DNA of 27,865 bases from Candidatus Magasanikbacteria bacterium CG1_02_32_51 (GTDB taxonomy: Bacteria > Patescibacteriota > Patescibacteriia > Magasanikbacterales > UBA922). The position numbers and the translations under genes were made by a program. How positions within the stretch are numbered: position 1 is the stretch's first letter; each line of letters opens with the position of its first letter. Below, piece after piece: positions 27,864 to 27,865 of this stretch. The stretch covers positions 1 through 27,865 of the forward strand of contig MNVC01000026.1 in assembly GCA_001871435.1 (NCBI GenBank), written 5' to 3'. The notes under the pieces are model-generated. The model made no database searches. It was not told the DNA's origin and saw nothing but the letters and a program-made list of their open reading frames with translations.

Positions 27864-27865
27864 AT

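Noticed and set aside
1..27865. CRISPR array
   Set aside because: Short tandem and inverted repeats are present, but none has regular 25-40 nt repeats with unique spacers, and no cas gene is seen.
1..27865. Recoded UGA (code 25, Gly)
   Set aside because: TGA ends several full-length genes such as TspO, dUTPase and the CTP-transferase-like gene at the expected C-termini, and no conserved protein contains an internal TGA.

Overview
The window reads as a chromosomal segment of a small, AT-rich bacterium, most likely Candidate Phyla Radiation (Patescibacteria). This is inferred from A/T-biased codon use, short divergent versions of core enzymes, near absence of Shine-Dalgarno sequences, and intergenic spacers filled with small hairpins. 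TGA is used as a normal stop, so code 25 is not indicated.

Left part (1-3180): the 5' end of an IS481-type transposase runs off the left edge. A hairpin-rich spacer and a tyrosine recombinase follow. The recombinase has a substituted catalytic His and lies beside two related 27-bp sequences. Next come an alpha/beta hydrolase with a Cys nucleophile, a TspO/MBR membrane protein and tRNA-Ala(GGC).

Defence island (3195-8064): directly downstream of tRNA-Ala lies a compact six-gene operon, all on the plus strand. It encodes an XRE controller with a perfect inverted-repeat operator candidate, a GIY-YIG nuclease with a RAMA/DUF4357-like tail, a Dam-family adenine methylase, a MutH/Sau3AI-family endonuclease, a second DNA methylase (THPPY motif) and an OLD-like AAA ATPase with a TOPRIM-like C-terminus. 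The simplest reading is a GATC-specific restriction-modification system with additional nuclease and ATPase modules. This is the most interesting system in the window.

Metabolic core (8121-23944): transaldolase; three tRNAs (Gly-TCC, initiator Met, Gly-GCC) behind a consensus promoter; an apparently free-standing structured RNA of about 150 nt; and a dTTP-synthesis run (dCMP deaminase, a P-loop dNMP-kinase-like protein, dUTPase, ThyA, DHFR, thymidylate kinase-like). Then come a polytopic membrane protein, a compositionally foreign CTP-transferase/dolichol-kinase-like gene with its own ribosome binding site and terminator, gatB, and guaB, purA and purB for IMP-to-GMP/AMP conversion. A cytosine-deaminase-like amidohydrolase and argH close this stretch. 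guaB and the amidohydrolase each have promoter, short leader ORF and intrinsic terminator so close to the start codon that control by attenuation is plausible.

Right part (23945-27865): a 142-bp nested inverted repeat of MITE type, a miaB-miaA operon on the minus strand, a nucleotidyltransferase gene broken inside a six-unit AT repeat, and a decayed minus-strand reading frame overlapping a plus-strand hairpin.

All calls are from reading the sequence; no database search was run.
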